Assembly (NCBI RefSeq): GCF_900115595.1
Contig: NZ_FOXA01000007.1
Coordinates: forward strand, 1 to 64,000
Direction of reading: 5' to 3'
Length of the DNA stretch: 64,000 bases
DNA from: Tranquillimonas alkanivorans
GTDB taxonomy: Bacteria > Pseudomonadota > Alphaproteobacteria > Rhodobacterales > Rhodobacteraceae
A program made the position numbers and the translations under genes. Of the stretch, positions 26,401 to 33,766 are shown one piece after another. Position 1 is the first letter of the stretch, and every line of letters begins with the position of its first letter. The notes beneath the pieces are model-generated. The model had not been told where the DNA came from, ran no database searches, and was given only the letters and a program-made list of their open reading frames with translations.

Positions 26401-27474
26401 TCAGCCGAAGATGACCAGTGACCGCGCGTCCCACGCCACCCGCGCCGGCGCGCCGCGCTCCAGCACCGGGCGGCCCGGCATGTTCTTCATCGAGATCGTC
26501 ACCGGCCGCTCGCAGCCTTCCAGACGCACGTCGTAATACGTCATGTCACCGTAATACGTCAGCTCCTCGACCACGCCCTCGGCGACCCGCCGCGTCGTCT
26601 CTTCCCCCGGGAAGAGGATCGACAGCAGCTCGGGCCGGATGCCCGCATGCGCGTCGCCGTCACTCAGCCCGCCCGGGCACTGCTCGGCCTCGACCTCGGC
26701 TCGGCCCAGGCCCGCGACCTCGACCTCCTGCCCGCGCACCGTGGCCGGAAGGAACGTCATCATCCCGATGAATTCGGCCACCCGCCGCGTCGCCGGGCGG
26801 CGATAGAGGGTCTGCGGATCGGCCAGTTGCGCGATTTCGCCCTCGAACATCACGGCGATGCGGTCGGACATGATCAGCGCTTCTTCCTGGTCGTGGGTGA
26901 CCAGGATGAAGGTGATGCCCACCTGCCGCTGCAACCGCCGCAATTCGTTCTGCATCTGCTCGCGCAGCTTCTTGTCGAGCGCCGAAAGCGGCTCGTCCAG
27001 CAGCAGCACCCGCGGCTTCAGGATCAGCGCGCGCGCCAGCGCCACGCGCTGCCGCTGACCGCCCGACAGCGCATGCGCCGCGCGGTTGCCGTAGCCGCCC
27101 AGCCCCACCATCTCGAGCGCCTCGCCCACGGCGCGCGCCTTCGCTTCCTTCGACATCGACGACCGCCGCAGGCCGAAGCCCACGTTCTGCGCCACGCTCA
27201 GGTGGGGGAAGATGGCATAGGACTGGAACACCATGTTCGTCGGACGCCGGTTCGGCGCGACGCCCTCCATGTCCTTCCCGTCGAGCAGGAGCGTGCCATC
27301 CGACACGTCCTCGAACCCCGCGATCGTGCGCAGAAGGGTCGTCTTCCCGCAGCCCGAGGGCCCGAGGAGTGAGAAGAACTCTCCTTCCGCGATGTCGAGG
27401 TCGATGCCGCGCAGCGCGTGATAGTCGCCATAGTACTTGTGCACGCCGGTCAGGTGGATGATCGGTGACTTCAA
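26401..27474 (-). CDS. ABC transporter ATPase, spermidine/putrescine (PotA) type
   Basis: 357 residues. Walker A is GPSGCGKTT (~40), signature LSGGQRQRVALARAL, Walker B VLLLDEPLSALD, with an H-loop in ILVTHDQEEAL. A C-terminal TOBE-like regulatory domain (~245-357) follows. It powers uptake by the two permeases encoded just upstream. The start is TTG at 27474: a GGAGGG ribosome site lies 5 bases upstream, and the TTG overlaps the permease stop (TTGA). No ATG in the region gives the family N-terminus. Family resemblance is to polyamine, or more generally opine and organic-amine, importers; ferric or other substrates cannot be excluded. Confidence 0.88.
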   Translation of the reverse strand: MKSPIIHLTGVHKYYGDYHALRGIDLDIAEGEFFSLLGPSGCGKTTLLRTIAGFEDVSDGTLLLDGKDMEGVAPNRRPTNMVFQSYAIFPHLSVAQNVGFGLRRSSMSKEAKARAVGEALEMVGLGGYGNRAAHALSGGQRQRVALARALILKPRVLLLDEPLSALDKKLREQMQNELRRLQRQVGITFILVTHDQEEALIMSDRIAVMFEGEIAQLADPQTLYRRPATRRVAEFIGMMTFLPATVRGQEVEVAGLGRAEVEAEQCPGGLSDGDAHAGIRPELLSILFPGEETTRRVAEGVVEELTYYGDMTYYDVRLEGCERPVTISMKNMPGRPVLERGAPARVAWDARSLVIFG

Positions 27475-28277
27475 AGGAACCCTCCGGTGTCCTTGCCGCC
27501 GGTCCGCGCGATGCCGCGGCAACGGAAATATTCGGCTACGGCCAGGATGAGAACGGATGACGCGACGAGGATCGTGCCGAGCGCCATGACCACCGGGATC
27601 TTCTGCGGAAAGCGCAGCTGCCCCCACAGATAGACGGGCAGCGTCGGCTCGGTGCCGGTCAGGAAGAAGGCGATGATGAACTCGTCGAGCGAGATGGTGA
27701 ACGCGATCAGAAGCGACGAGATGATGCCGGGCATCACCAACGGCAGCGTGACCAGCCGGAAGGTGGTGAACCGCGTTTCGCCCAAGTCGAACGAGGCCTC
27801 CTCGAGCGAGGGGTCGAGATTGCCGAAGGCCGAGTTCAGGATTGCTATGCAAAACGGCGTACAAATGAGCGTATGACCCAGGATCACCGTCCAGCTCGAC
27901 AGGCTCAGCCCCAGCCCCAGCAGCACCACCAGCAGCGACACGGCGACGATGATCTCGGGCAGGACCAGCGGCAGCATGATGAAGCCCAGCACCGGCCGCT
28001 TGCCGGGGAAGTCGTACTTCGCCCCGGCCCGCGCGGCGCAGATGCCCAGGCCCGTCGACAGGATCGCCGTCGTCGCCGCGATCACCAGCGACGTCTGCAC
28101 GCTGTCGATCAGCGCCGGTGTCTCTGGGATCTCGGCGAACCACTGGGTGGTGAAGCCCGACAGCGGAAAGGCGATGACGGTCGAGTCGTTGAACGCAAAG
28201 ATCGGCAGCAGCACGATCGGTGCGTACAGGAAGATCAGGTACGCCAGCGCATAGACGTAAAGCCCGCGCCCCTTCAT
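27471..28277 (-). CDS. ABC transporter permease, PotC type
   Basis: 268 residues with six membrane segments. The cytoplasmic EAA loop reads EEASFDLGETRFTTFRLVTLPLVMPGI (about residues 160-186), which docks on the ATPase. The N-terminus is short (MKGRGLYVYALAYLIFLYAPIV), as in PotC. It overlaps the upstream permease stop (ATGA) and its own stop overlaps the ATPase start. It is the second gene of the three-gene operon. Confidence 0.9.
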   Translation of the reverse strand: MKGRGLYVYALAYLIFLYAPIVLLPIFAFNDSTVIAFPLSGFTTQWFAEIPETPALIDSVQTSLVIAATTAILSTGLGICAARAGAKYDFPGKRPVLGFIMLPLVLPEIIVAVSLLVVLLGLGLSLSSWTVILGHTLICTPFCIAILNSAFGNLDPSLEEASFDLGETRFTTFRLVTLPLVMPGIISSLLIAFTISLDEFIIAFFLTGTEPTLPVYLWGQLRFPQKIPVVMALGTILVASSVLILAVAEYFRCRGIARTGGKDTGGFL

Positions 28278-29182
28278 TGCTTCACCCTCAGCCAGCGCGC
28301 CAGCAGCGCCAGGAACACCAGAGAGATCACGCCCACCGTCACCATCGCCAGCACCGAAAGCGTCGCCCCCATCGGCGCATTGTTCAGCCGCAGGAACTGC
28401 GTCTGGATCATGTTGGCAATCATCAGCCCGTCCGGCCCGCCCACCAGCCGCGGCGTGACATAGTCGCCGACCGTGGGGATGAACACGATCAGCACCGCCG
28501 CCGCCACGCCGGGCACCGACAAAGGCAGCGTCACGCGGAAGAAGGTGGTGATCCGGCTCTCGCCCAGATCGCGCGAGGCTTCGAGCAGCGAGCGGTCGAT
28601 CTTCTCCAGCGCGACGAAGATTGGCAGGATTGCGAAGGGCGCGAAGGCGTGTGCCAGCGTGATGACCACTGCGTTCGGGTTGTACAGGATGAACGACAGC
28701 GGCTCCTCGATCAGCCCCAACCCTTGCAGCGACGTGTTCACCACGCCGTTGAAGCCCAGGATCACCTTCCACAGGAACACCCGGATCAGGTAGCTCGTCC
28801 AGAACGGGATGGTGATCAGGAAGATCCACATCGACTTGCGCTCGGGCCGCACGTGGAACGACACGAAGTAGGCGATGGGATAGGCCAGCACCACCGTCGC
28901 CAGCGTCACCGCCCCCGCGATCAGGACCGAGCGCAGGATCAGCTCGCGGTACAGCGGCTCTGCGAGCGCCTCGCGGTAATTGTTCAGCGTGAACGTCCGG
29001 TCGATGTCCAGGAAGTCCTGCGTCCAGAAGCTGAACGCCAGCACCGTCGCCAGCGGCGCGGCTAGCAGAAGCAGCGCGTAAAGCGCCGTCGGACTGACCA
29101 GAAGCCAGCCCCGCGCCGCGTCGCTGCGCGCGAAGCGGCCCCAGTTACGTGCGCGTTCAGCCAAGACTTCGTTGCCCCCCAA
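28274..29182 (-). CDS. ABC transporter permease, PotB type
   Basis: 302 residues, six membrane segments, longer periplasmic first loop (FWTQDFLDIDRTFTLNNY) and an EAA loop LLEASRDLGESRITTFFRVTLPLSVPGV. It is the PotB-type partner of the next permease. The start is uncertain: the TTG at 29182 or a TTG six codons downstream, the latter behind a GGGGGG stretch. It is the first gene of the operon; no periplasmic binding protein precedes it, as would be usual. Instead the exported-protein pair lies divergently upstream. Confidence 0.88.
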   Translation of the reverse strand: MGGNEVLAERARNWGRFARSDAARGWLLVSPTALYALLLLAAPLATVLAFSFWTQDFLDIDRTFTLNNYREALAEPLYRELILRSVLIAGAVTLATVVLAYPIAYFVSFHVRPERKSMWIFLITIPFWTSYLIRVFLWKVILGFNGVVNTSLQGLGLIEEPLSFILYNPNAVVITLAHAFAPFAILPIFVALEKIDRSLLEASRDLGESRITTFFRVTLPLSVPGVAAAVLIVFIPTVGDYVTPRLVGGPDGLMIANMIQTQFLRLNNAPMGATLSVLAMVTVGVISLVFLALLARWLRVKQ

Positions 29183-29333
29183 CCGCCTGCGCCTTCGACA
29201 ATTGCGCGATGCGCGCGTGCTTCACAAGGGGCTGCGTGCCGCGTGCGCCGCCCGGCCCGCCACGCGGCCGGGCTGCACCGGAACCCGGCCCGGCATGCCC
29301 GCTTTGACAGCGCATTAGCCAGGAGATCAGTTA

Positions 29334-29879
29334 ATGCCAATCACAACTTCCCGCCTCGCACCACTCTGCGCCCTGATCCTCGCCGCCGCGCCCGGGCCGC
29401 TCGCCGCGCAGGACCAGGCCGGACAGGACGCCCCCGCTCCGAGCTCCGACACCGTCGTCGTCTTCGAGTTCACGGCCACCGACGTGCAGGCGGAGGGCGA
29501 CCTGACGGCCCGGATTCTCGGGATGGCGGAGGCGCCGCAGGTCGCCCGCGTGGTGACCTCGGGCCCGCCATCGGACGGCGCGACTCGGGTCGAGGGCGCA
29601 TTGGTCTTCGACGGGCTCGACGCCTTCTCGACCTGGCGCGAGAGTGAGATGGAGCCATTCTTCCAGCCCGTCGGCGGCACGTCCGGCCTCGACACCACGC
29701 TGCGCATTTTCCGCGCCGACCTGGTGGCGGCAGGGAATCCCGACGGCGCGGGCGGCGCGCTCGGGGACGTGTCGGTGACCTATCACAACTCGGACAACGA
29801 CTCCGCCGGCGACGCCGATATCGATGCGGTGACGGTGGTTTGCCCGGGCGACCATGCCGACTGCAAGCCAAGCAACTGA
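29334..29879 (+). CDS. Secreted protein with C-terminal Cys/SN tail, first of a pair
   Basis: 181 residues with a signal peptide (MPITTSRLAPLCALILAAAPGPLAA). The mature N-terminus is acidic; the middle (VVVFEFTATDVQ...GALVFDGLDAFSTWRESEMEPFF) has strand-helix spacing that recalls small ferredoxin-like folds, but I do not recognise a family. The C-terminal region reads YHNSDNDSAGDADIDAVT, then CPGDHADCKPSN. The next gene, 7 bases downstream, ends with a similar tail. AGGAG lies 8 bases before the ATG. It is divergent from the permease operon. Confidence 0.72.
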   Translation: MPITTSRLAPLCALILAAAPGPLAAQDQAGQDAPAPSSDTVVVFEFTATDVQAEGDLTARILGMAEAPQVARVVTSGPPSDGATRVEGALVFDGLDAFSTWRESEMEPFFQPVGGTSGLDTTLRIFRADLVAAGNPDGAGGALGDVSVTYHNSDNDSAGDADIDAVTVVCPGDHADCKPSN

Positions 29880-29886
29880 GGGCGGC

Positions 29887-30354
29887 ATGTTCAGCAATTT
29901 CAGATCAGGGCTACTCGCCGTCCCCCTCGCCCTCGCAGGCTGCGCCGAGACGCAGACGACCGTGCTTCCGGCCTATCAACTCGCCAACGGGCAGGTCCTT
30001 CAGGACGTCGTTTCGGTCGCAGCGCACAAGTCCGGCGGTGCGCCGGTGGTCACCGCCTTGACGACCTTTGACGTGACCATCCCCGGCCGAACGGCGGTGC
30101 TGGCGCGTGAATCGGCGTCGGCCCCCGGCGTGGGCCTCGAAATGGCCTCGGGCCTCGGCAGCGCCGCGCTGACGTCGGCGGCCATCCTCGGCTCGGCGGC
30201 CATCCTCGACGACCAGGCGAACGGCGACACGGTGGTGAATGCCAGCTACGCCACCTCGGGCAACACCGCGACGGGCGGCGGCGACGCCGGCGACATCGAC
30301 GCGCTCACCGGCGCGGTGGGCGAGTGCGGCTATAATTGCAGCGCAAGCAACTGA
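29887..30354 (+). CDS. Lipoprotein with C-terminal Cys/SN tail, second of a pair
   Basis: 155 residues. The signal sequence ends in a lipobox (LALAGC, Cys at about residue 18), so it is a lipoprotein. A hydrophobic small-residue stretch, GLGSAALTSAAILGSAAIL (about 88-106), could insert in a membrane or pack as a glycine/alanine zipper. The end, YATSGNTATGGGDAGDIDALT then ECGYNCSASN, resembles the tail of the preceding protein: Tyr, Asn, an Asp-Ile-Asp-Ala block, two cysteines and terminal Ser-Asn. No known family is recognised. A bidirectional terminator follows. The start at 29887 was preferred because it yields the lipoprotein signal. Confidence 0.72.
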   Translation: MFSNFRSGLLAVPLALAGCAETQTTVLPAYQLANGQVLQDVVSVAAHKSGGAPVVTALTTFDVTIPGRTAVLARESASAPGVGLEMASGLGSAALTSAAILGSAAILDDQANGDTVVNASYATSGNTATGGGDAGDIDALTGAVGECGYNCSASN

Positions 30355-30374
30355 CCGGCCCGATGCCAAACGCG

Positions 30375-30410
30375 AAAAGACCCGCCGCAAGGCGCGGCGG
30401 GTCTTCTTTT
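30375..30410. terminator. Bidirectional terminator between the lipoprotein gene and rpsI
   Basis: AAGACCCGCCGC (30377-30388) pairs perfectly with GCGGCGGGTCTT (30394-30405) around a 5-base loop. T-rich sequence follows on the plus strand (CTTTT) and A-rich sequence precedes (AAAA), giving T residues on the minus strand. It can end both the exported-pair transcript and the rplM-rpsI transcript. Confidence 0.88.
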
Positions 30411-30456
30411 CGTCTCGGCAGCGCGAGGGGCTTTCCCCCGCGCCGTGCCGCAAGCC

Positions 30457-30960
30457 TTAACGCTTCGAGAACTGGAAGCTGCGGCGGGCTTTCGCGCGGC
30501 CGTACTTCTTCCGCTCGACGACGCGGCTGTCGCGGGTCAGGAAGCCGGCGGCCTTCAGCGGCGCGCGCAGCGAGGGGTCGAACAGCTGCAGCGCTTGGCT
30601 GATGCCGTGCTTGACCGCACCGGCCTGGCCCGACAGGCCGCCGCCCTTGACGGTGGCCATCACGTCGAACTGGCCCTCGACATTGGCAACCTGGAACGGC
30701 TGCTTCAGGATCATCTGAAGCACCGGACGCGCGAAGTACGCGTTGATTTCCTTGCCGTTGACGGTGACCTTGCCCGAGCCGGGCTTGATCCAGACGCGGG
30801 CGACCGCGTCCTTCCGCTTGCCGGTGGCGTAGGAACGGCCGAACTCGTCACGGACGGGTTCGCGCGGGCTGTCCAGCTCGGGCGAGGTGCCCTGCACGCC
30901 ACCCACGTTCTCGGTGACGGCCTGGTTCAGCTCGTCCAGCGATTTGATTTGATCGGCCAT
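30457..30960 (-). CDS. rpsI: 30S ribosomal protein S9
   Basis: 167 residues. The S9 body starts at [18 protein letters not shown] and ends in the basic tail [17 protein letters not shown] whose terminal Lys-Arg reaches the ribosomal P site. There is an N-terminal extension of about 45 residues ([15 protein letters not shown]...), usual in Rhodobacterales and other alphaproteobacteria. The ATG at 30960 begins 2 bases after the rplM stop; rplM-rpsI is a universal bacterial operon. Confidence 0.97.
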   Translation of the reverse strand: MADQIKSLDELNQAVTENVGGVQGTSPELDSPREPVRDEFGRSYATGKRKDAVARVWIKPGSGKVTVNGKEINAYFARPVLQMILKQPFQVANVEGQFDVMATVKGGGLSGQAGAVKHGISQALQLFDPSLRAPLKAAGFLTRDSRVVERKKYGRAKARRSFQFSKR

Positions 30961-30962
30961 CG

Positions 30963-31424
30963 TCACGCGCTCCGGGTGTTCTTGGCGTTCATGGACTTGA
31001 CGTCCACCACTTCGGGCTGCTGCGCGTCGTGCGGGTGCTCGGCCCCGGCATAGACACGCAGGTTGGTCATCTGCTGGCGGCTCAGGCGGTTGCCCGGCAG
31101 CATGCGCTTGACCGCCTGCATCACCACGCGCTCGGGGTGGGCACCCTCGAGGATCTCGCCGGTGGTGCGGGACTTGATGCCGCCCGGATAGCCGGTGTGC
31201 CAGTAGTTCGGCTTCGCCCGCTTGTTACCCGTCAGCTGCACCTTGTCGGCGTTGATGACGATGACGTTGTCGCCCATGTCCATGTGCGGGGTGAAGGTCG
31301 CCTTGTGCTTGCCGCGCAGGCGCATGGCGACGATCGAGGCGAGGCGGCCCAGAACGACGCCCTCGGCGTCGATCAGGATCCACTTCTTGTCGATGTCCGC
31401 CGGGGTCGCGGTATACGTTTTCAT
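30963..31424 (-). CDS. rplM: 50S ribosomal protein L13
   Basis: 153 residues. The N-terminus [30 protein letters not shown] and the block [27 protein letters not shown] are characteristic of L13, an early assembly protein of the large subunit. [21 protein letters not shown] near the end is also standard. The ATG at 31424 gives the family start. The promoter is at 31480-31508. Confidence 0.97.
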   Translation of the reverse strand: MKTYTATPADIDKKWILIDAEGVVLGRLASIVAMRLRGKHKATFTPHMDMGDNVIVINADKVQLTGNKRAKPNYWHTGYPGGIKSRTTGEILEGAHPERVVMQAVKRMLPGNRLSRQQMTNLRVYAGAEHPHDAQQPEVVDVKSMNAKNTRSA

Positions 31425-31771
31425 CTCACGGTCCTGTCGAATGGGGCGGCCTTGCGAGCCGCGCATCGGGATGGCGCGGTATGTCACGCATTTCCCGCAC
31501 CGCGTCAAGAGCCGCGGGCCTGGATAAATATCGTGAAAACAAAGGCTTGAAAATAAGGTATAAAAATACCCCACGCTTGAGGGCCCGGATCCGCACCGGC
31601 CCCCAGCGGATCGAGAAGATTTTCAGCAATCGCCCGAATTTCTCCTTGCGCGAGTCGGACTGCATCCATAGATGCCCCGTCACGAGTTGAGGCACCGATC
31701 CCAACCCGGGCGCAGTTCCGGGGGGCGCTAAGGGCCTCTGGATTCAATCTGCTGGCTGAAAGGGGCGTGCC
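31425..31771. other. Intergenic region between rplM and speD
   Basis: This 347-base gap holds the rplM promoter and the short leader of speD. An A/T-rich block occurs at 31525-31575. The 80 bases upstream of speD can pair with each other (GAGGC with GCCTC), but I recognise no known riboswitch. No gene is supported. Confidence 0.5.
31480..31508 (-). promoter_or_regulatory. Probable rplM-rpsI promoter
   Basis: On the minus strand a -35 TTGACG (31508-31503) is separated by 17 bases from a -10 GACATA (31485-31480). The 55-base distance from the -10 to the rplM ATG is suitable for a short leader. Confidence 0.6.
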
Positions 31772-32278
31772 ATGATGGACGGCGCCAACCTCTTCCAACT
31801 GGGGATCGGTCTGGAGACAGGCGCCCATGCGGAAGACACCCGCGGCTGCGAGGCCGCGCAAACCCGGGACGTGCTCGACGACACCCGCGACGATCACTTC
31901 ATCCGCCGCGACGGCAAGGTCTTCGCCGGCACGCACCTGATTATCGAGGTTGTGGACGGCACCGGCCTCGATGACGAGGCGCGCATCCAGCAGGCGTTCC
32001 GCGACTGCGTGGACGAATGCGGCGCGACGCTGCTGCACATCCACACCCACAAGTTCTCGCCCCAGGGCGTTTCGGGCGTGGCGGTGCTGGCCGAAAGCCA
32101 CATCTCGGTCCACACTTGGCCCGAGATCGGCTATGGCGCGTTCGACGTGTTCATGTGCGGCGACGCCGAGCCGTGGCGCGCGGTCGACGTCCTCTCGCGC
32201 GCGTTCGACACCCCGGACGTCCGCGTGAAGGAACTCCTGCGCGGCGACGGCCTGGTGAACGAGGCCGAGGCGGCCTGA
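31772..32278 (+). CDS. speD: S-adenosylmethionine decarboxylase proenzyme
   Basis: 168 residues. It makes decarboxylated SAM, the aminopropyl donor for spermidine. The proenzyme cleaves itself at the ESHISVHTWPE motif, where Ser112 becomes the pyruvoyl group. The catalytic Cys is in the later motif FMCGD. GTHLIIEVVDG and the FSPQGVSGVAVL segment are standard. The N-terminus is about 45 residues longer than minimal prokaryotic SpeD proteins, a feature I cannot explain. The gene has its own terminator at 32288. Confidence 0.95.
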   Translation: MMDGANLFQLGIGLETGAHAEDTRGCEAAQTRDVLDDTRDDHFIRRDGKVFAGTHLIIEVVDGTGLDDEARIQQAFRDCVDECGATLLHIHTHKFSPQGVSGVAVLAESHISVHTWPEIGYGAFDVFMCGDAEPWRAVDVLSRAFDTPDVRVKELLRGDGLVNEAEAA

Positions 32279-32287
32279 CGAACACGG

Positions 32288-32315
32288 AACGGCGGCGCGG
32301 GTGCGCCGCCGTTTT
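32288..32315 (+). terminator. Intrinsic terminator of speD
   Basis: AACGGCGGCGC (32288-32298) pairs with GCGCCGCCGTT (32303-32313) over 11 bases around a 4-base loop and ends in TTTT. It separates speD from the 2H phosphoesterase-speE pair. Confidence 0.88.
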
Positions 32316-32332
32316 CGCATCGGGGGACGCGC

Positions 32333-32842
32333 ATGGCCCTGATCCTGACCCTCGCCTTCGACGCCGAGACGTTCGCCGTGTTCGACGCCGCCCGCCGGCG
32401 CCACTTCCCGCCCGAGCGGAACTTCATCCCGGCGCACCTGACCCTGTTCCACGCCCTGCCCGACGACGAGCTTCCCGCGATCCGCGACCGCCTCGCCGCC
32501 CTCGCGCGGGCGACACCGCCCCTGCCCTTCACCGTCATCGAGGTGATCAGCCTGGGCCGCGGCGCGGCCTTCCGGCTCGACGTGCCGGGGCTGAAGCCGC
32601 TGCACCGCAGCCTCCTGCACGATTGGCACGACCGGCTCAGCCCGCAGGACCGACAGGGCCTGCACCCGCACGTCACCGTCCAGAACAAGGTCGCCCCCGA
32701 CGCCGCCCGCGCCACGGTGCAGGAACTGCGCGCCGCCTTCGCGCCTTTCGACGGGGTGGCCACGGGCCTGCTGCTCTGGCACTACCGCGGCGGCCCGTGG
32801 GAGGCCGCCGCAGAATTTCCGTTTCAAGGGGATCGTCCATGA
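32333..32842 (+). CDS. 2'-5' RNA ligase/2H phosphoesterase family protein
   Basis: 169 residues. Two H-x-T/S-x motifs, HLTLF (about 36-40) and HVTVQ (about 112-116), form the paired active-site histidines of the 2H phosphoesterase fold (LigT/ThpR-like). Such enzymes open cyclic phosphates or act on 2'-5' linkages in RNA or nucleotides; no substrate is evident here. It is somewhat shorter than ThpR. The stop overlaps the speE start (ATGA), an unusual coupling with a polyamine gene. Confidence 0.85.
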   Translation: MALILTLAFDAETFAVFDAARRRHFPPERNFIPAHLTLFHALPDDELPAIRDRLAALARATPPLPFTVIEVISLGRGAAFRLDVPGLKPLHRSLLHDWHDRLSPQDRQGLHPHVTVQNKVAPDAARATVQELRAAFAPFDGVATGLLLWHYRGGPWEAAAEFPFQGDRP

Positions 32843-33693
32843 CCGACATGACCGGATGGAGCGTCGAGCGCCTCCACGCCGACCACGCCCAGGCGCTGCG
32901 CGAGGACAAGGTGCTCTATGACAGCGAGACCGGGCACCAGCGCCTGCGGGTCATCGAGAACCCGACCTTCGGCCGTGTCCTCACCCTCGACGGCGTCGTG
33001 CAGGTGACCGAGGGCGACGAGTTCATCTATCACGAGATGCTCACCCACGTGCCGATCCTGGCCCACGGCAACGCCAAGCGCATCCTGATCATCGGCGGCG
33101 GCGACGGCGGCATGGCGCGCGAGGCGCTGCGCCACGACAACGTCGAGCACGTGACCATGGTCGAGATCGACGCGGGCGTGGTTGACTTCTCCAAGAAATA
33201 CCTGCCGAACATCTCGGCCGGCGCCTTCGACGATCCGCGCCTGAACCTCGTGATCGAGGACGGCGCCAAGTTCATGAAGGACAGCGATGAGACTTTCGAC
33301 GTCATCATCGTCGATTCGACCGACCCCGTGGGCCCGGGCGAGGTGCTGTTCACCGACACCTTCTATGGCCACGCCAAGACGCGGCTCGCGGGCGGCGGCA
33401 TTCTGGTGACCCAGAACGGCGTGCCGTTCCTGCAGGGCGAAGAGCTGACCAACACCATGCGCGCGTTCCAGGCGCTGTTCGACGACTGGGGCTGCTACAT
33501 GGCGACCATCCCCACCTATGCAGGCGGGCCGATGGCCTTCGGCTGGGGCACCGACGGACCCGGCCGCGACGAGCCGCTCGAGGTCCTCTCGGCCCGCTTC
33601 CACAAAGCGGGGATCGAGACGAAGTACTATACGCCCGAGGTGCACAAGGCCGCCTTCGCGCTGCCCGGCTACGTGAAAAAGCTGTTGCCCTGA
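32839..33693 (+). CDS. speE: Spermidine synthase (polyamine aminopropyltransferase)
   Basis: 284 residues. It transfers aminopropyl from decarboxylated SAM to putrescine. Motifs are ILIIGGGDGGMAREALRH (dcSAM site), VEIDAGVVDFSKKYLP and IIVDSTDPVGPGEVLFTDTFY with the catalytic Asp. The N-terminal beta domain contains ETGHQRLRVIENPTFGRVLTLDGVVQ. It is translationally coupled to the upstream 2H phosphoesterase gene, and speD precedes that. Together with speB at 22123, the window covers putrescine and spermidine formation from agmatine. Confidence 0.96.
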   Translation: MTDMTGWSVERLHADHAQALREDKVLYDSETGHQRLRVIENPTFGRVLTLDGVVQVTEGDEFIYHEMLTHVPILAHGNAKRILIIGGGDGGMAREALRHDNVEHVTMVEIDAGVVDFSKKYLPNISAGAFDDPRLNLVIEDGAKFMKDSDETFDVIIVDSTDPVGPGEVLFTDTFYGHAKTRLAGGGILVTQNGVPFLQGEELTNTMRAFQALFDDWGCYMATIPTYAGGPMAFGWGTDGPGRDEPLEVLSARFHKAGIETKYYTPEVHKAAFALPGYVKKLLP

Positions 33694-33766
33694 CAGGCGT
33701 TCGTCCGGAACCTGAGTAGCATCTGCAGGTTCAGGAACCGTCGATGGACGAAGGGACGGGCGCAAG

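Noticed and set aside
29304-29309. Consensus -35 TTGACA before the exported-protein gene
   Set aside because: The -10 would fall in the ribosome-binding region and shows no TATAAT-like sequence at a 16-18 base spacing.
31690-31771. Possible SAM-responsive riboswitch in the speD leader
   Set aside because: The leader can fold, and speD uses SAM, but I could not match the conserved cores of the SAM-II, SAM-V or SAM/SAH classes. A covariance-model search (Infernal with Rfam) would settle it.
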